DNA of 14,407 nt from Bacteroidales bacterium UBA3816 (GTDB lineage: Bacteria; Bacteroidota; Bacteroidia; Bacteroidales; P3), in NCBI GenBank assembly GCA_002368955.1, contig DFDY01000020.1:25044-39450 (forward strand). The letters are read 5' to 3'. The first letter of the stretch is position 1, and each line of letters opens with the position of its first letter. The notes beneath the pieces were generated by a model. It saw nothing but the letters and a program-made list of their open reading frames with translations, was not told the origin of the DNA and searched no databases. This document shows positions 1 through 7,500 of the stretch, one piece after another. The translations under genes and the position numbers were made by a program.

Positions 1-979
1 GGTTGTGGGTCTCGTTCTTGAAGTTCACCAGCCACTCCTCCGTCTTGCCGTCCATCTTCACCGGCACCACTATGCTGCAGGCGTTAATCTCGTCGCTCAC
101 CTCCTGGTCGTCAAGCAAGCCCATCTTGCGGATGCGCTTGGCAGCCAGTGTGCCCAAGTCCATCAGGCAGACAAACTTGTCATTCCTGCCCTCATACTGG
201 TCCTTATGGTCTGCCAAATACTGTCGGAAAGCATCCTCCAGCAGGGGCTTGTAATAGCCCTCGTCAAACTCCACGTCCGTCAGCTCGGTGGCAAAAGTGG
301 TGTGGCGGCAGTGGTCGCTCCAATAGGTGTCCAGCACGCGGATTTCCGTCATGCTGGGGTCGCGCTGCTCCTCGTCGTGGAAATAGAGCTGGATATGCTG
401 GAAGTCGGCAAAGGTCATAGCCAGGCCCAACGAGTCGTAGAGCCCCTTCAGCTCGGCCTCGCCCATCTCTTTGAAGCCATCAAAAATCATCACATCGGCG
501 GGCTCGTCATAGTGCTCCACCAGCGTCTCGGGCTTGGGGGCGTCGGTCACGCGGCTGTCCACGGGGTTCACGCAGTTCTTCACCACGGCCTGGCGCTGCT
601 CCTCGGTGAGGGCGCCGCTAATGACATATGTGGTGGCCGAGCGGATGATGGGCTGCTCGGCAGGACTGAGCAGGCAGACGCACTGCTCGGCCGAGTCGGC
701 CCGCTGGTCGAACTGACCGGGCAGATACTCCACCGTAAAGACAAAGTCGCCCTCCTGCTGGGGGAAACTCTCCTCGTAAATATCATCCACCGGCGGCTCC
801 GAGAAGACCGTCATCTTGGCCTTTTCAAAAGTCTCGTCAGAGAGATTTTCAATATCGTAGCGCATCAGCACGCGAACGTTCTCCACGTCGATGCCCAAAT
901 AGGCCGACATCTCCTCTTTCAGCTCCTTTGCCTTGATGGCAAAGGCAGCTTTCTTTTCCACAAATATTCTTCTAACCAT
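1..979 (-). CDS. purL: Phosphoribosylformylglycinamidine synthase, N-terminal part (runs off left edge)
   Basis: FGAM synthase catalyses the ATP- and glutamine-dependent conversion of FGAR to FGAM, the fourth step of cytosolic purine synthesis. The frame reads from ATG at 979 to the window edge without a stop and gives 326 residues, about a quarter of the roughly 1,230 expected for the large single-chain form. The signature YWSDHCRHTTF lies at residues 219-229, and the visible part ends in KNETHN, the start of the family's ETHNHP active-site motif. The N-terminal ~150 residues fit the PurS-like region and the following part the linker, so this is the fused PurL type rather than the small PurL of split PurSQL systems. 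No -7 box is visible in the 200 bases upstream, which consist of 7-bp repeats. Transcription may therefore come through from the acyltransferase gene. The identification is firm; only the missing 3' part limits it. Confidence 0.96.
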   Translation of the reverse strand, partial: MVRRIFVEKKAAFAIKAKELKEEMSAYLGIDVENVRVLMRYDIENLSDETFEKAKMTVFSEPPVDDIYEESFPQQEGDFVFTVEYLPGQFDQRADSAEQCVCLLSPAEQPIIRSATTYVISGALTEEQRQAVVKNCVNPVDSRVTDAPKPETLVEHYDEPADVMIFDGFKEMGEAELKGLYDSLGLAMTFADFQHIQLYFHDEEQRDPSMTEIRVLDTYWSDHCRHTTFATELTDVEFDEGYYKPLLEDAFRQYLADHKDQYEGRNDKFVCLMDLGTLAAKRIRKMGLLDDQEVSDEINACSIVVPVKMDGKTEEWLVNFKNETHN

Positions 980-997
980 ATATTTCTGTTTTTTAAT

Positions 998-1025
998 TTC
1001 TGAGTTCTAAATTCTGAATTCTGCG
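998..1025. repeat. Short heptamer array, TTCTGAA type (4 units)
   Basis: Four consecutive 7-mers (TTCTGAG, TTCTAAA, TTCTGAA, TTCTGCG) lie just upstream of the purL start codon. They share the 7-base period of the larger array that follows but have a different unit sequence. Confidence 0.7.
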
Positions 1026-1038
1026 TGGCCCCCGCCCT

Positions 1039-1150
1039 CTCAATTCTCAATTCTCAAATCTCAATTCTCCATTCTCAAATCTCAATTCTCAAATCTCAAT
1101 TCTCAAATCCCAATTCTCAAATCTCAATTCTCAAATCTCAATTCTCAAAT
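1039..1150. repeat. Heptamer tandem array, CTCAATT/CTCAAAT (16 units)
   Basis: Exactly 16 heptamers run without any insertion or deletion. CTCAATT and CTCAAAT alternate over most of the length, giving a 14-base higher-order period; only single-base variants occur (CTCCATT, CCCAATT). The array is preceded by GGCCCCCGCCCT and followed by a C-run. It fills the gap between two minus-strand genes and reads CTCAATT on the strand opposite to their transcripts. Confidence 0.95.
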
Positions 1151-1167
1151 CTCCCCCCCGTCCACCC

Positions 1168-1198
1168 TTTTAGTTTTTAGTTTTTACCTTTTACTTTT
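1168..1198 (-). repeat. Heptamer array, AAAACTA type, overlapping the acyltransferase stop
   Basis: On the minus strand the sequence reads as units of AAAAGTA, AAAGGTA, AAAACTA, AAAACTA. The first unit contains the last lysine codon and the TAA stop of the acyltransferase gene. This is the third heptamer type in the same 200-base gap. Confidence 0.7.
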
Positions 1199-1760
1199 TC
1201 TCCATTCCCCAATGCCACCCCTTGGGGTTACGTGCATGCACCGGGGCAAAAAACTCCAACATCTTCTGCACGTCCTTTTCGAAATCGCCCGAGGGATAAA
1301 TCGTTGGGCCATAGCCCATCCGTTTAGTCTTAAAGTCCATATAGCCCAGCACGATGGGCACCTCGGCCCGCAGTGCTATCTCATAAAAACCACGGTGGAA
1401 GCGTTTCACTGCCTTACGGGTCCCTTCGGGCGTAATGACGATGCAGGCGTTCTGCTCAGTCCTGAGCACCTCCACGGCCTTTTCCACCAAATTGTTGTGG
1501 CGGTTTCCACGGTCCACCGCAACGGCCCCCGCGCGGCGCAGCAGCCAATTGGTGAAAACGTTGAAAAACTCCTTCTTGATAAAGATACGCGGATTGGCCC
1601 CAGCCTTGAACAGCATGGCCGGACCCACCAGAAAGTCGGCGATGCTTGTATGAGGGGCCACGGCCACCACACAGTGCAGCACCTCGGGGCGCTCAGTCAC
1701 GTCCACAGGGTCCATCCGCCACCCAAACAAGCCTACCAGCCAAATCCAAATCTTTCTCAT
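1191..1760 (-). CDS. PlsC-type 1-acylglycerol-3-phosphate acyltransferase family protein
   Basis: A 189-residue glycerolipid acyltransferase-fold protein, expected at the inner face of the cytoplasmic membrane, moving an acyl chain onto a lysophospholipid or related lipid. The catalytic HX4D motif is H37-TSIA-D42. The substrate-side motif PEGTR is at 111-115, an arginine block (VDRGNR) at 82-87, and VPIVLGYMD lies at 134-142, where block IV is expected. A hydrophobic N-terminus (residues 4-13) could associate with the membrane. It is shorter than classical PlsC (about 240 residues), as is common for the small Bacteroidetes members, whose substrate is often unknown; it could instead act on an ornithine- or amino-lipid. 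It is transcribed toward purL and its last codons lie inside a 7-bp repeat. A well-spaced promoter lies 53-85 bases upstream of the start. Confidence 0.88.
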   Translation of the reverse strand: MRKIWIWLVGLFGWRMDPVDVTERPEVLHCVVAVAPHTSIADFLVGPAMLFKAGANPRIFIKKEFFNVFTNWLLRRAGAVAVDRGNRHNNLVEKAVEVLRTEQNACIVITPEGTRKAVKRFHRGFYEIALRAEVPIVLGYMDFKTKRMGYGPTIYPSGDFEKDVQKMLEFFAPVHARNPKGWHWGMEKK

Positions 1761-1812
1761 TATGAATAATCTATAAAAATAAGACTAAAAAAATATTAAA
1801 ATATCCACCATG

Positions 1813-1845
1813 CAAATATACGAAAAAAAACTCAAAACGCGCAAA
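1813..1845 (-). promoter_or_regulatory. Bacteroidetes-type promoter of the acyltransferase gene
   Basis: On the minus strand TTTG (1842-1845) is followed after 21 bases by TATATTTG (1813-1820). This matches the phylum consensus TTTG-N19-21-TAnnTTTG and lies 53 bases upstream of the ATG at 1760. Confidence 0.75.
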
Positions 1846-1912
1846 AACATTTTATTTTCAGCCCCAAAATAAAATTCCCAACGCTCCTCTGGCGCACCCA
1901 CACCCCCATGCA

Positions 1913-1940
1913 GCAGCATATATATTTATATATATGCTGC
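1913..1940. repeat. Perfect 12-bp inverted repeat with 4-base loop
   Basis: GCAGCATATATA (1913-1924) pairs exactly with TATATATGCTGC (1929-1940) around TTTA. There is no adjacent T-run in the usual place for a terminator and no gene ends nearby, so its role is unknown. It could be a protein-binding palindrome or a remnant of a mobile element. Confidence 0.85.
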
Positions 1941-2159
1941 GCCGACTTGAAATCGCCCCTTCCCCATCTCACTTTCCGTAACTGGCTGATTTCTTCGCCC
2001 ATTAGGTCTTTTTCTCCGTCACGACACAGAAAAAAAGCTTGAAACTCAACATTTTTCCGTCGCTCCTAGCGAACAAACGGCGAACCTTCGACGAACCTTC
2101 TTTGCATCTTCAAAAACCTCCGCCCAAAAGCCTGTGAGGTTTGCTGATTTGGATGTCTG

Positions 2160-2420
2160 TTTAACCCAAAACGGTCGTTAGGATCTGTGTCAGACTAGTA
2201 TTTGTTTCGAGCAGATGGGTTGCATCACTGTCGCCTACATCAAGACAGGGATGTGGCCAAGATGCCGAACGTTACGCAAAGCGAGAGCAGAGGAAGCTTG
2301 CTTGCTCTGCCGAGTCCAAGTAACGTCATGGAACATAATGAAATGCTGATATAGTATTAATAAAGCTTGAAACGAGGACATTATGACCAAGTGTCGGTCT
2401 AATGACTGATTTGGGTTTAA
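2160..2420. mobile_element. Putative MITE-like element with imperfect 22-bp inverted ends
   Basis: The 22 bases at 2160-2181 (beginning TTTAACCCAAA) and the reverse complement of 2399-2420 (beginning TTAAACCCAAA) agree at 18 positions by eye. Inside lies a nested structure: CGTTAC/GTAACG (2270-2275 and 2320-2325) enclosing an 11-bp arm pair with one mismatch (2287-2297 and 2300-2310). The element contains no gene and sits upstream of the DUF3738-like gene. Size, inverted ends and lack of coding fit a non-autonomous element, but no target duplication was identified. Confidence 0.45.
2270..2325. repeat. Nested inverted repeat (stem-loop)
   Basis: Outer arms CGTTAC/GTAACG are perfect. Inner arms GCAGAGGAAGC and GCTTGCTCTGC pair with one mismatch and only TT between them, so the tip must open slightly to form a loop. 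It lies in the middle of the larger inverted-repeat element. Confidence 0.7.
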
Positions 2421-2499
2421 TGCACAACAATGTTATTTGTTCACAATTGGCAAGGCAATATTTTAACGAAAAAAAAATTCAAAATATTGTTTTTTTTAG

Positions 2500-2507
2500 T
2501 ATATTTG
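2500..2507 (+). promoter_or_regulatory. -7 box of the DUF3738-like gene
   Basis: TATATTTG, 80 bases before the ATG at 2588 and followed by an A/T-rich leader. No TTTG is found 19-21 bases upstream; that position is an A-run, so only the -7 element is supported. Confidence 0.6.
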
Positions 2508-2587
2508 CAATGAAAAAATTATACACAAAAAAAACATTGAATTGATATACAAATAATTAACAACAAATTAATTAATAATTAACCGAT

Positions 2588-3307
2588 ATGAAAACAACAA
2601 ATAAAATGAAATGGATTCTGCCAGTGGGTGCTGTGGTCATCGTGCTGGCCTTGGTCGTGGCCTTTAGTGCCAAGCGAGACACCTCGTTTGAAACGGAAAA
2701 CTACAAGGTGTCGGTCACTCACACTCATTATAACGAACAAAGAGATGGATTGCCCATCCCTACAATGGAAAAAGACCATGTTGTGCTGTGTGGCACAATG
2801 GGGCAAATAGCCTTTAACTTGATTAATCATCAAAGTTATATAGACTCCACGTTCGACAGCTACACCGGTCCTACGCTTTACCCTATGCCTTCTGGTCAGA
2901 AGCACAAAGCACAATACAGGATAGAGATTACTGCCAAGAAAAAGAATGCTGCACCCGACTTTATACAAGTAGTGAGCGAATTGGTGAAGCGCAAACTGGT
3001 AGCCAGCGACACCACTTACCAAAACATGTGGGTGATGAAAACAGGGGACGGACAGAAATTGGCTTCCATGTATAGTAGCGATTCGAATAGTTACGTCACA
3101 CTGAAAGGAATTGTCAGCATACTCAGAATGGCCTACTCGCTGCCGGTGATGCTCGACAAAGATGCCAATGGCGAATACACCGTGCAATATAACACAGGGA
3201 AGACATGGCGCGAGAAGGATGAATATATCTCCTTCCTCAAAACCACCTACGGTCTAGTGGTTGAGGAACAGCCGCACCAGCGGATGCAGGTGGTGAGCTT
3301 CAAATAG
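2588..3307 (+). CDS. Membrane-anchored DUF3738-like protein
   Basis: A 239-residue protein with a single N-terminal hydrophobic segment (about 10-27) after a short basic start, and the rest probably in the periplasm. Function is unknown. The order of conserved features resembles DUF3738. The pattern YRIEITAKK (110-118) is followed by a helix and VKRKLVASDTTYQNMWVMK (133-151), equivalent to the family's LLADRFKL..HRE...PVYALV stretch. A later LDKDANGEYTVQYN (189-202) matches its DKTGL.GKYDF segment, and LKTTYGLVVEEQ (217-228) its LQEQLGL.LE. DUF3738 is often found singly or next to TlpA- or BlaR1-like genes; none is adjacent here. The start is the first ATG after the promoter and directly precedes the hydrophobic segment. 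The gene converges on the TIR operon. The family match was made from memory of the pattern and is moderate. Confidence 0.6.
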   Translation: MKTTNKMKWILPVGAVVIVLALVVAFSAKRDTSFETENYKVSVTHTHYNEQRDGLPIPTMEKDHVVLCGTMGQIAFNLINHQSYIDSTFDSYTGPTLYPMPSGQKHKAQYRIEITAKKKNAAPDFIQVVSELVKRKLVASDTTYQNMWVMKTGDGQKLASMYSSDSNSYVTLKGIVSILRMAYSLPVMLDKDANGEYTVQYNTGKTWREKDEYISFLKTTYGLVVEEQPHQRMQVVSFK

Positions 3308-3420
3308 CCCTTTCTGCACACGAACTCAACAAGAGAGGGTGTCCCACAAGTATTTTTTTCTCTAATGAGAACTGCTCTTACACTTATACAGAAAGTTGCC
3401 TAGTCGTTCCTAGGTTCAAC

Positions 3421-4563
3421 CTACCTCAGCACCATCACAGTGCTTTCCGTTACAGGCATCGGCAAGACAGAATCGCGCAAAGGAACTGTACTATGGACTA
3501 CATAAGCGGTATCCTGACACTCCAATGGGATGGTCAGCCTGACCCTGCCGTCGGCATCTGAGACGGCATCCATCCCTGCTATGGAGACTTTTACGCCACC
3601 CTTCCCTGCACCTGCATCTATATCCCAAAGGGTGAAGGTGACAATTCCATAGGGCCTTGGGTCGCGCCTGATGTCCAATGTCAACTGCTCTGCCAGCGTT
3701 ATGGTGGTGTCCACCGTCAGCCAGTTGCCACATAGCACGGTAATTTGGACAGGACAGCCAACTGCACGGTGAGGGATATTGGCAAAGTACGCCAAGTCGT
3801 TGATGTCGACCAACGTGTCTCGCTTGGTCTCGTTGTCGAGGGTAATGCTTACTACAGCATTTTCCAGAGGGGGCAGATGTTCGTTGTGCACAGAGACCTC
3901 CTGTAGCCTTACGCCCACATCCACAGGCTGATTGGCCCGCCACACTCCAAAGAAAACAGCAATGACCGCCATTACCGCCAAGGCCCAAAAGGCGCAACGA
4001 CGGCGCAAAAGCCGTTTGTGCCGCTGCCAGAGACTGTCAAACTCCACACCAAGCAGTTTGGTGACGAGCTGAACGTATGCCCGCTCGCGGTTGACCCAGG
4101 GCCAGCGGCTCACCCGCTCATGGATATTGGCCCCCAGCTGTTCGGGGATGCCCAGTTCCTCAATGATGGGGTTGAAGCACTCACGTTCGGGGTCTTGGCT
4201 GTGCGGCTCGCCATCGACGATAAAGAAGTGGATATTGGCTGTCCGGCCCAGAGAATGGAAGTAGGCAATCTCCCAACCCACCCATTTGGCCTTGGCAGAG
4301 TTGGGTGAGCAGATGACAATCAAGTGGCGCGACGCCCTCAACCGCGCCTCCAGTTCCTGACGCAGATCGCCCGGCTGTATGTCCGTCGGGGCGTAGAACA
4401 CGGGCTCTATAGGCCTCCGCTTCCACCCATGCTCCGAACAGAGCGTTGCAGGCATTCGATAGCCCTCCAACTTCCGCTGCAACCGTCTCCCCCACCGCGC
4501 ATCCTTTGAATTGTAAGAGATAAAGGCAAAATACCTATACTCTTCTTTCTGTTGCATAGCCAT
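3421..4563 (-). CDS. TIR-domain protein with one membrane helix and C-terminal beta-sandwich region
   Basis: A 380-residue three-part protein. Residues 9-135 form a TIR domain: strand and loop YFAFISYNSKDARW (11-24), BB-loop-like region YAPTDIQPGDL (57-67), and VICSPNSAKAKWVGWEIAYF (83-102) with E98 at the position of the catalytic glutamate of NAD-cleaving TIR enzymes. Residues 160-180 (RAYVQLVTKLLGVEFDSLWQR) match the segment following the TIR in this bacterial subfamily. A basic stretch (RHKRLLRRR, 181-189) precedes a helix at about 191-208, which predicts the N-terminus inside and the C-terminus outside. Residues 230-380 are beta-rich with two apparent repeats resembling carboxypeptidase-regulatory or Ig-like folds. 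The gene begins one base after the stop of the TPR gene, so they are almost surely translated together; ATG at 4563 or at 4557 could serve. NADase activity and signalling are inferred, not shown. Confidence 0.85.
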   Translation of the reverse strand: MAMQQKEEYRYFAFISYNSKDARWGRRLQRKLEGYRMPATLCSEHGWKRRPIEPVFYAPTDIQPGDLRQELEARLRASRHLIVICSPNSAKAKWVGWEIAYFHSLGRTANIHFFIVDGEPHSQDPERECFNPIIEELGIPEQLGANIHERVSRWPWVNRERAYVQLVTKLLGVEFDSLWQRHKRLLRRRCAFWALAVMAVIAVFFGVWRANQPVDVGVRLQEVSVHNEHLPPLENAVVSITLDNETKRDTLVDINDLAYFANIPHRAVGCPVQITVLCGNWLTVDTTITLAEQLTLDIRRDPRPYGIVTFTLWDIDAGAGKGGVKVSIAGMDAVSDADGRVRLTIPLECQDTAYVVHSTVPLRDSVLPMPVTESTVMVLR

Positions 4564-4564
4564 A

Positions 4565-7500
4565 CTATTTAATCAGTCCCTTTGCTTTCAGTCCGTTGGA
4601 AAGATTCGTCCCCTCAGGATAATCATCAAGATACTTCGAGTTCAACTCCAACACCTTCTGCCACATCTTCAAAGCCTCTTTTTCCTTGCCCTGCATCAGC
4701 AATATTTCGCCTTTGGAATCATAGAAATCGGCTTCGTTTGGCATTAGTTCTATTGCTTCATCTATGTTATTTAAGGCTTTTGTATAATCAAAAACGGCAG
4801 CATACTGATAAGCTTTCTGATTCAGACTATGTGAAAGAAGAAACGTAGTTGTTTCGTTTGTCTTGTCCAATCCATAATTATTTCTAGCAAGTGACAATGC
4901 TTCATCAATTTTTTTATCCATCAGCTTCCTCTGTACCAATCTGTTTTGCAGCTCTATGAAAGCAGATTTATATGTAAAAGCGTCTATATCATATAAGGTT
5001 CTGTATAGTCCATATGCTTTCGTCAGAAAAGTATCATATTGTTCAAGCTTATCTGTATTAGCATATAGCGACATCAAGCCCCAATATGTCCGGGCAAGAT
5101 ATTCTCTAACAGCATCGGGGTTGGCGGCATAGAGCTTCTCATAGTTCTCCAATGCCAGCTTGTAGTATTTCTCGCTGTTGGCATAGTCGTGAAGGTCGCT
5201 GTACAGGATGCCTAGGTTGTTCTGCGTACTGGCAAGGTCGGCCCGGTAGGCTTCAGGGTTGGCGGCATAAAGCTTCTCTCTGTTTCCCAATGCCAGCTTG
5301 TAGTATTTCTCGCTGTTGGCATAGTCGTGAAGGTCGCTGTACAGGTTGCCTAGGATGTGCTGCGCCTTGGCAAGGTCGGCCCGGTAGGCTTCGGGGTTGG
5401 CAGCAAAAAGCTTCTCATAGTTCTCCAATGCCAGCTTGTGGTATTTCTCGCTGTTGGCATAGTTCTGAAGGTCGCTGTACAGGATGCCTAGGATGTTCTG
5501 CGTACTGGCAAGGTCGGCTCGGTATGCTTCGGGGTTGGCAGCAAAAAGCTTCTCATAGTTCTCCAATGCCAGCTTGTGGTATTTCTCGCTGTTGGCATAG
5601 TCGTCGTGAAGGACGCTGGACAGAATGCCTAGGATGTTCTGCGTACTGGCAAGGTCGGCCCGGTAGGCTTCGGGGTTGGCGGCAAAAAGCTTTTCATAGT
5701 TCTCCAATGCCAGCTTGAAGTATTTCTCGCTGTTGGCATAGTCGTGAAGGTCGCTGTACAGGACACCTAGGTTGTTCTGCGTTCTGGCAAGGTCGGCCCG
5801 GTAGGCTTCGGGGTTGGCGGCAAAAAGGTTCTCTCTGATTCCCAATGCCAGCTTATAGTATTGCTCGCTGTTGGCATAGTCGTGAAGGGCTCTGTACAGG
5901 TTGCCTAGGTTGTGCTGCGTACCGGCAAGGTCGGATCGGTAGGCTTCGGGGTTGGCGGCAAAAAGATTCTCATAATTTCCCAATGCTAGCTTGTAGTATT
6001 TCTCGCTGTTGGCATAGTCGTGAAGGTTGCTGTACAGGTTGCCTAGGTTGTTCTGCGTAGCGGCAAGGTCGGCTCGGTAGGCTTCGGGGTTAGCTGCAAA
6101 AAGATTCTCATAGTACTCCAATGCCAGCTTGTAGTATTTCTCGCTGTTGGCATAGTCGTGAAGGTCTCCGTATAGGTACAGGTGACCTAGGTTGTTCTGC
6201 GTTCTGGCAAGGTCGGATCGGTAGGCTTCGGGGTTGGCGGCAAAAAGCTTCTCATAGTTCTCCAATGCCAGCTTGTAGTATTTCTCGCTGTTGGCATAGT
6301 CGTGAAGGTTCCTGTACAGGCTGCCTAGGTTGCCCTGCGTAATGGCAAGGTCGGCACGGTAGGCTTCGGGGTTGGCGGCAAAAAGTCTCTCTTTGTTCTC
6401 CAATGCCAGCTTGTGGTATTTTTCGCTGTTGGCATAGTCATTAAGGGCGTTATACAGTCTTCCCAGGCCTGACTGAGTCATGGCAAGTTCAGCTCGGTAG
6501 GCTTCGGGGTTGGCGGAATAGAGCTTCTCATTGTTCTCCAATGCCAACTTGTAGTATTTTTCGCTGTTGACATAATCCTGAAGAATATTGTACAGTTCAC
6601 CCAAATTGTACTGTATCATGGCAAGCAAGCGCCGAGAGGCTTCGGGATTGGCGGCATATAGTTTCTCGCAGTTTTCCAATGCCAGGTTGTAATATTTCTC
6701 GCTGTTAGCATAGTCTCCACGACTTTTGAATAGGTTACCCAGATTGTTTTGCGTGGTGGACAGGTCGGAACGGTAGGCTCCGGGATTGGCGGCAAAGAGA
6801 TTCTCTCTATTCTTCAACGATTGCTTGTAGTATTTCTCGCTGTTAGCATAGTCGTTACATATGCAGTACAAATTGCCAAGTAAATTCTGTATCTTGGATA
6901 GTCTAGGTCGGTGGGTTTCGGGGTTGGCGGCACTTAGTTTCTCATAAGCACCCAATAACAGTTTGAGGTATTTTTCCGCCTCGTGAAAAGATTTTTGATT
7001 ATAAGACAAATAAGCATAATCCCATACTGCTTCAAAATTAGTCGTATCCAAATCTGCCCGCATCTTCAGGTAATATAATGCCGAGTCCTGCATCAGGGGC
7101 TGTTGCAGAAAGACAAGGTGTTGGCGATAAAGGTCGTTGGCAAGGTCGTCTTTCTCTTTTTGCGTATATTGGCGACTCTTGCTCAATGATTCTTGTTCCT
7201 GTTGAATTTCTGCTTCGCGTTGGGCGTTAATGGCTTGGTATTGTTTCACTCGATTGAAACGTTCTTCTAGAGAGCCTTTGCTGCGAATCATGGAGTCCGC
7301 CTTGGTGATCTGTCCAGATTCGATATAGGCCTGCACTTGTCGGTTGAAATCGTCCAATTGGTCATAATCGGTGCTCACATAGCGTTCAGCCATCTCGTTG
7401 ACAAGGTTCTCACTGGACTGGCGGTACTCCCAGAAGTCGCGCATGAGCGAGTCGTACTTGGCCTGCGTGATAGCATGGGCATCGCGCAACGAGTCCAGTT

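Larger units (their letters stand above)
1846..2499. other. Gene-free stretch with hairpins and an inverted-repeat element
   Basis: No credible coding frame was found on either strand. The stretch holds a perfect A/T hairpin (1913-1940), a near-duplicate of CGAACCTTC (about 2090-2100), a stem AAACCTC/GAGGTTT (2114-2120 with 2136-2142), and the inverted-repeat element at 2160-2420. It separates the outward-facing promoters of the acyltransferase and the DUF3738-like gene. Confidence 0.7.

Noticed and set aside
5..1003. Long plus-strand open frame across the left edge
   Set aside because: It is the antisense of purL, whose minus-strand frame carries clear family motifs and runs to the window edge.
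1039..1150. CRISPR array
   Set aside because: The 7-base units have no spacers; the same applies to 10194-10347.
3333..3360. GAGGGTGTCCCACAAG resembling the end of an insertion sequence
   Set aside because: No partner end, target duplication or transposase remnant was found nearby.
3350..3376. TTCTC-TAAT-GAGAA hairpin as a terminator between the convergent genes
   Set aside because: The stem is only 5 bp and the T-run lies on the wrong side for either transcript.
5152..6342. Plus-strand frames encoding repeated Cys/Ser/Trp-rich peptides
   Set aside because: They are the antisense reading of the 138-bp TPR repeats. The repetition comes from the TPR gene and no start or promoter supports them.
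5051..6991. CRISPR-like regular repetition
   Set aside because: The units are 138 bases, continuous, in frame and without spacers, and they encode TPR motifs.
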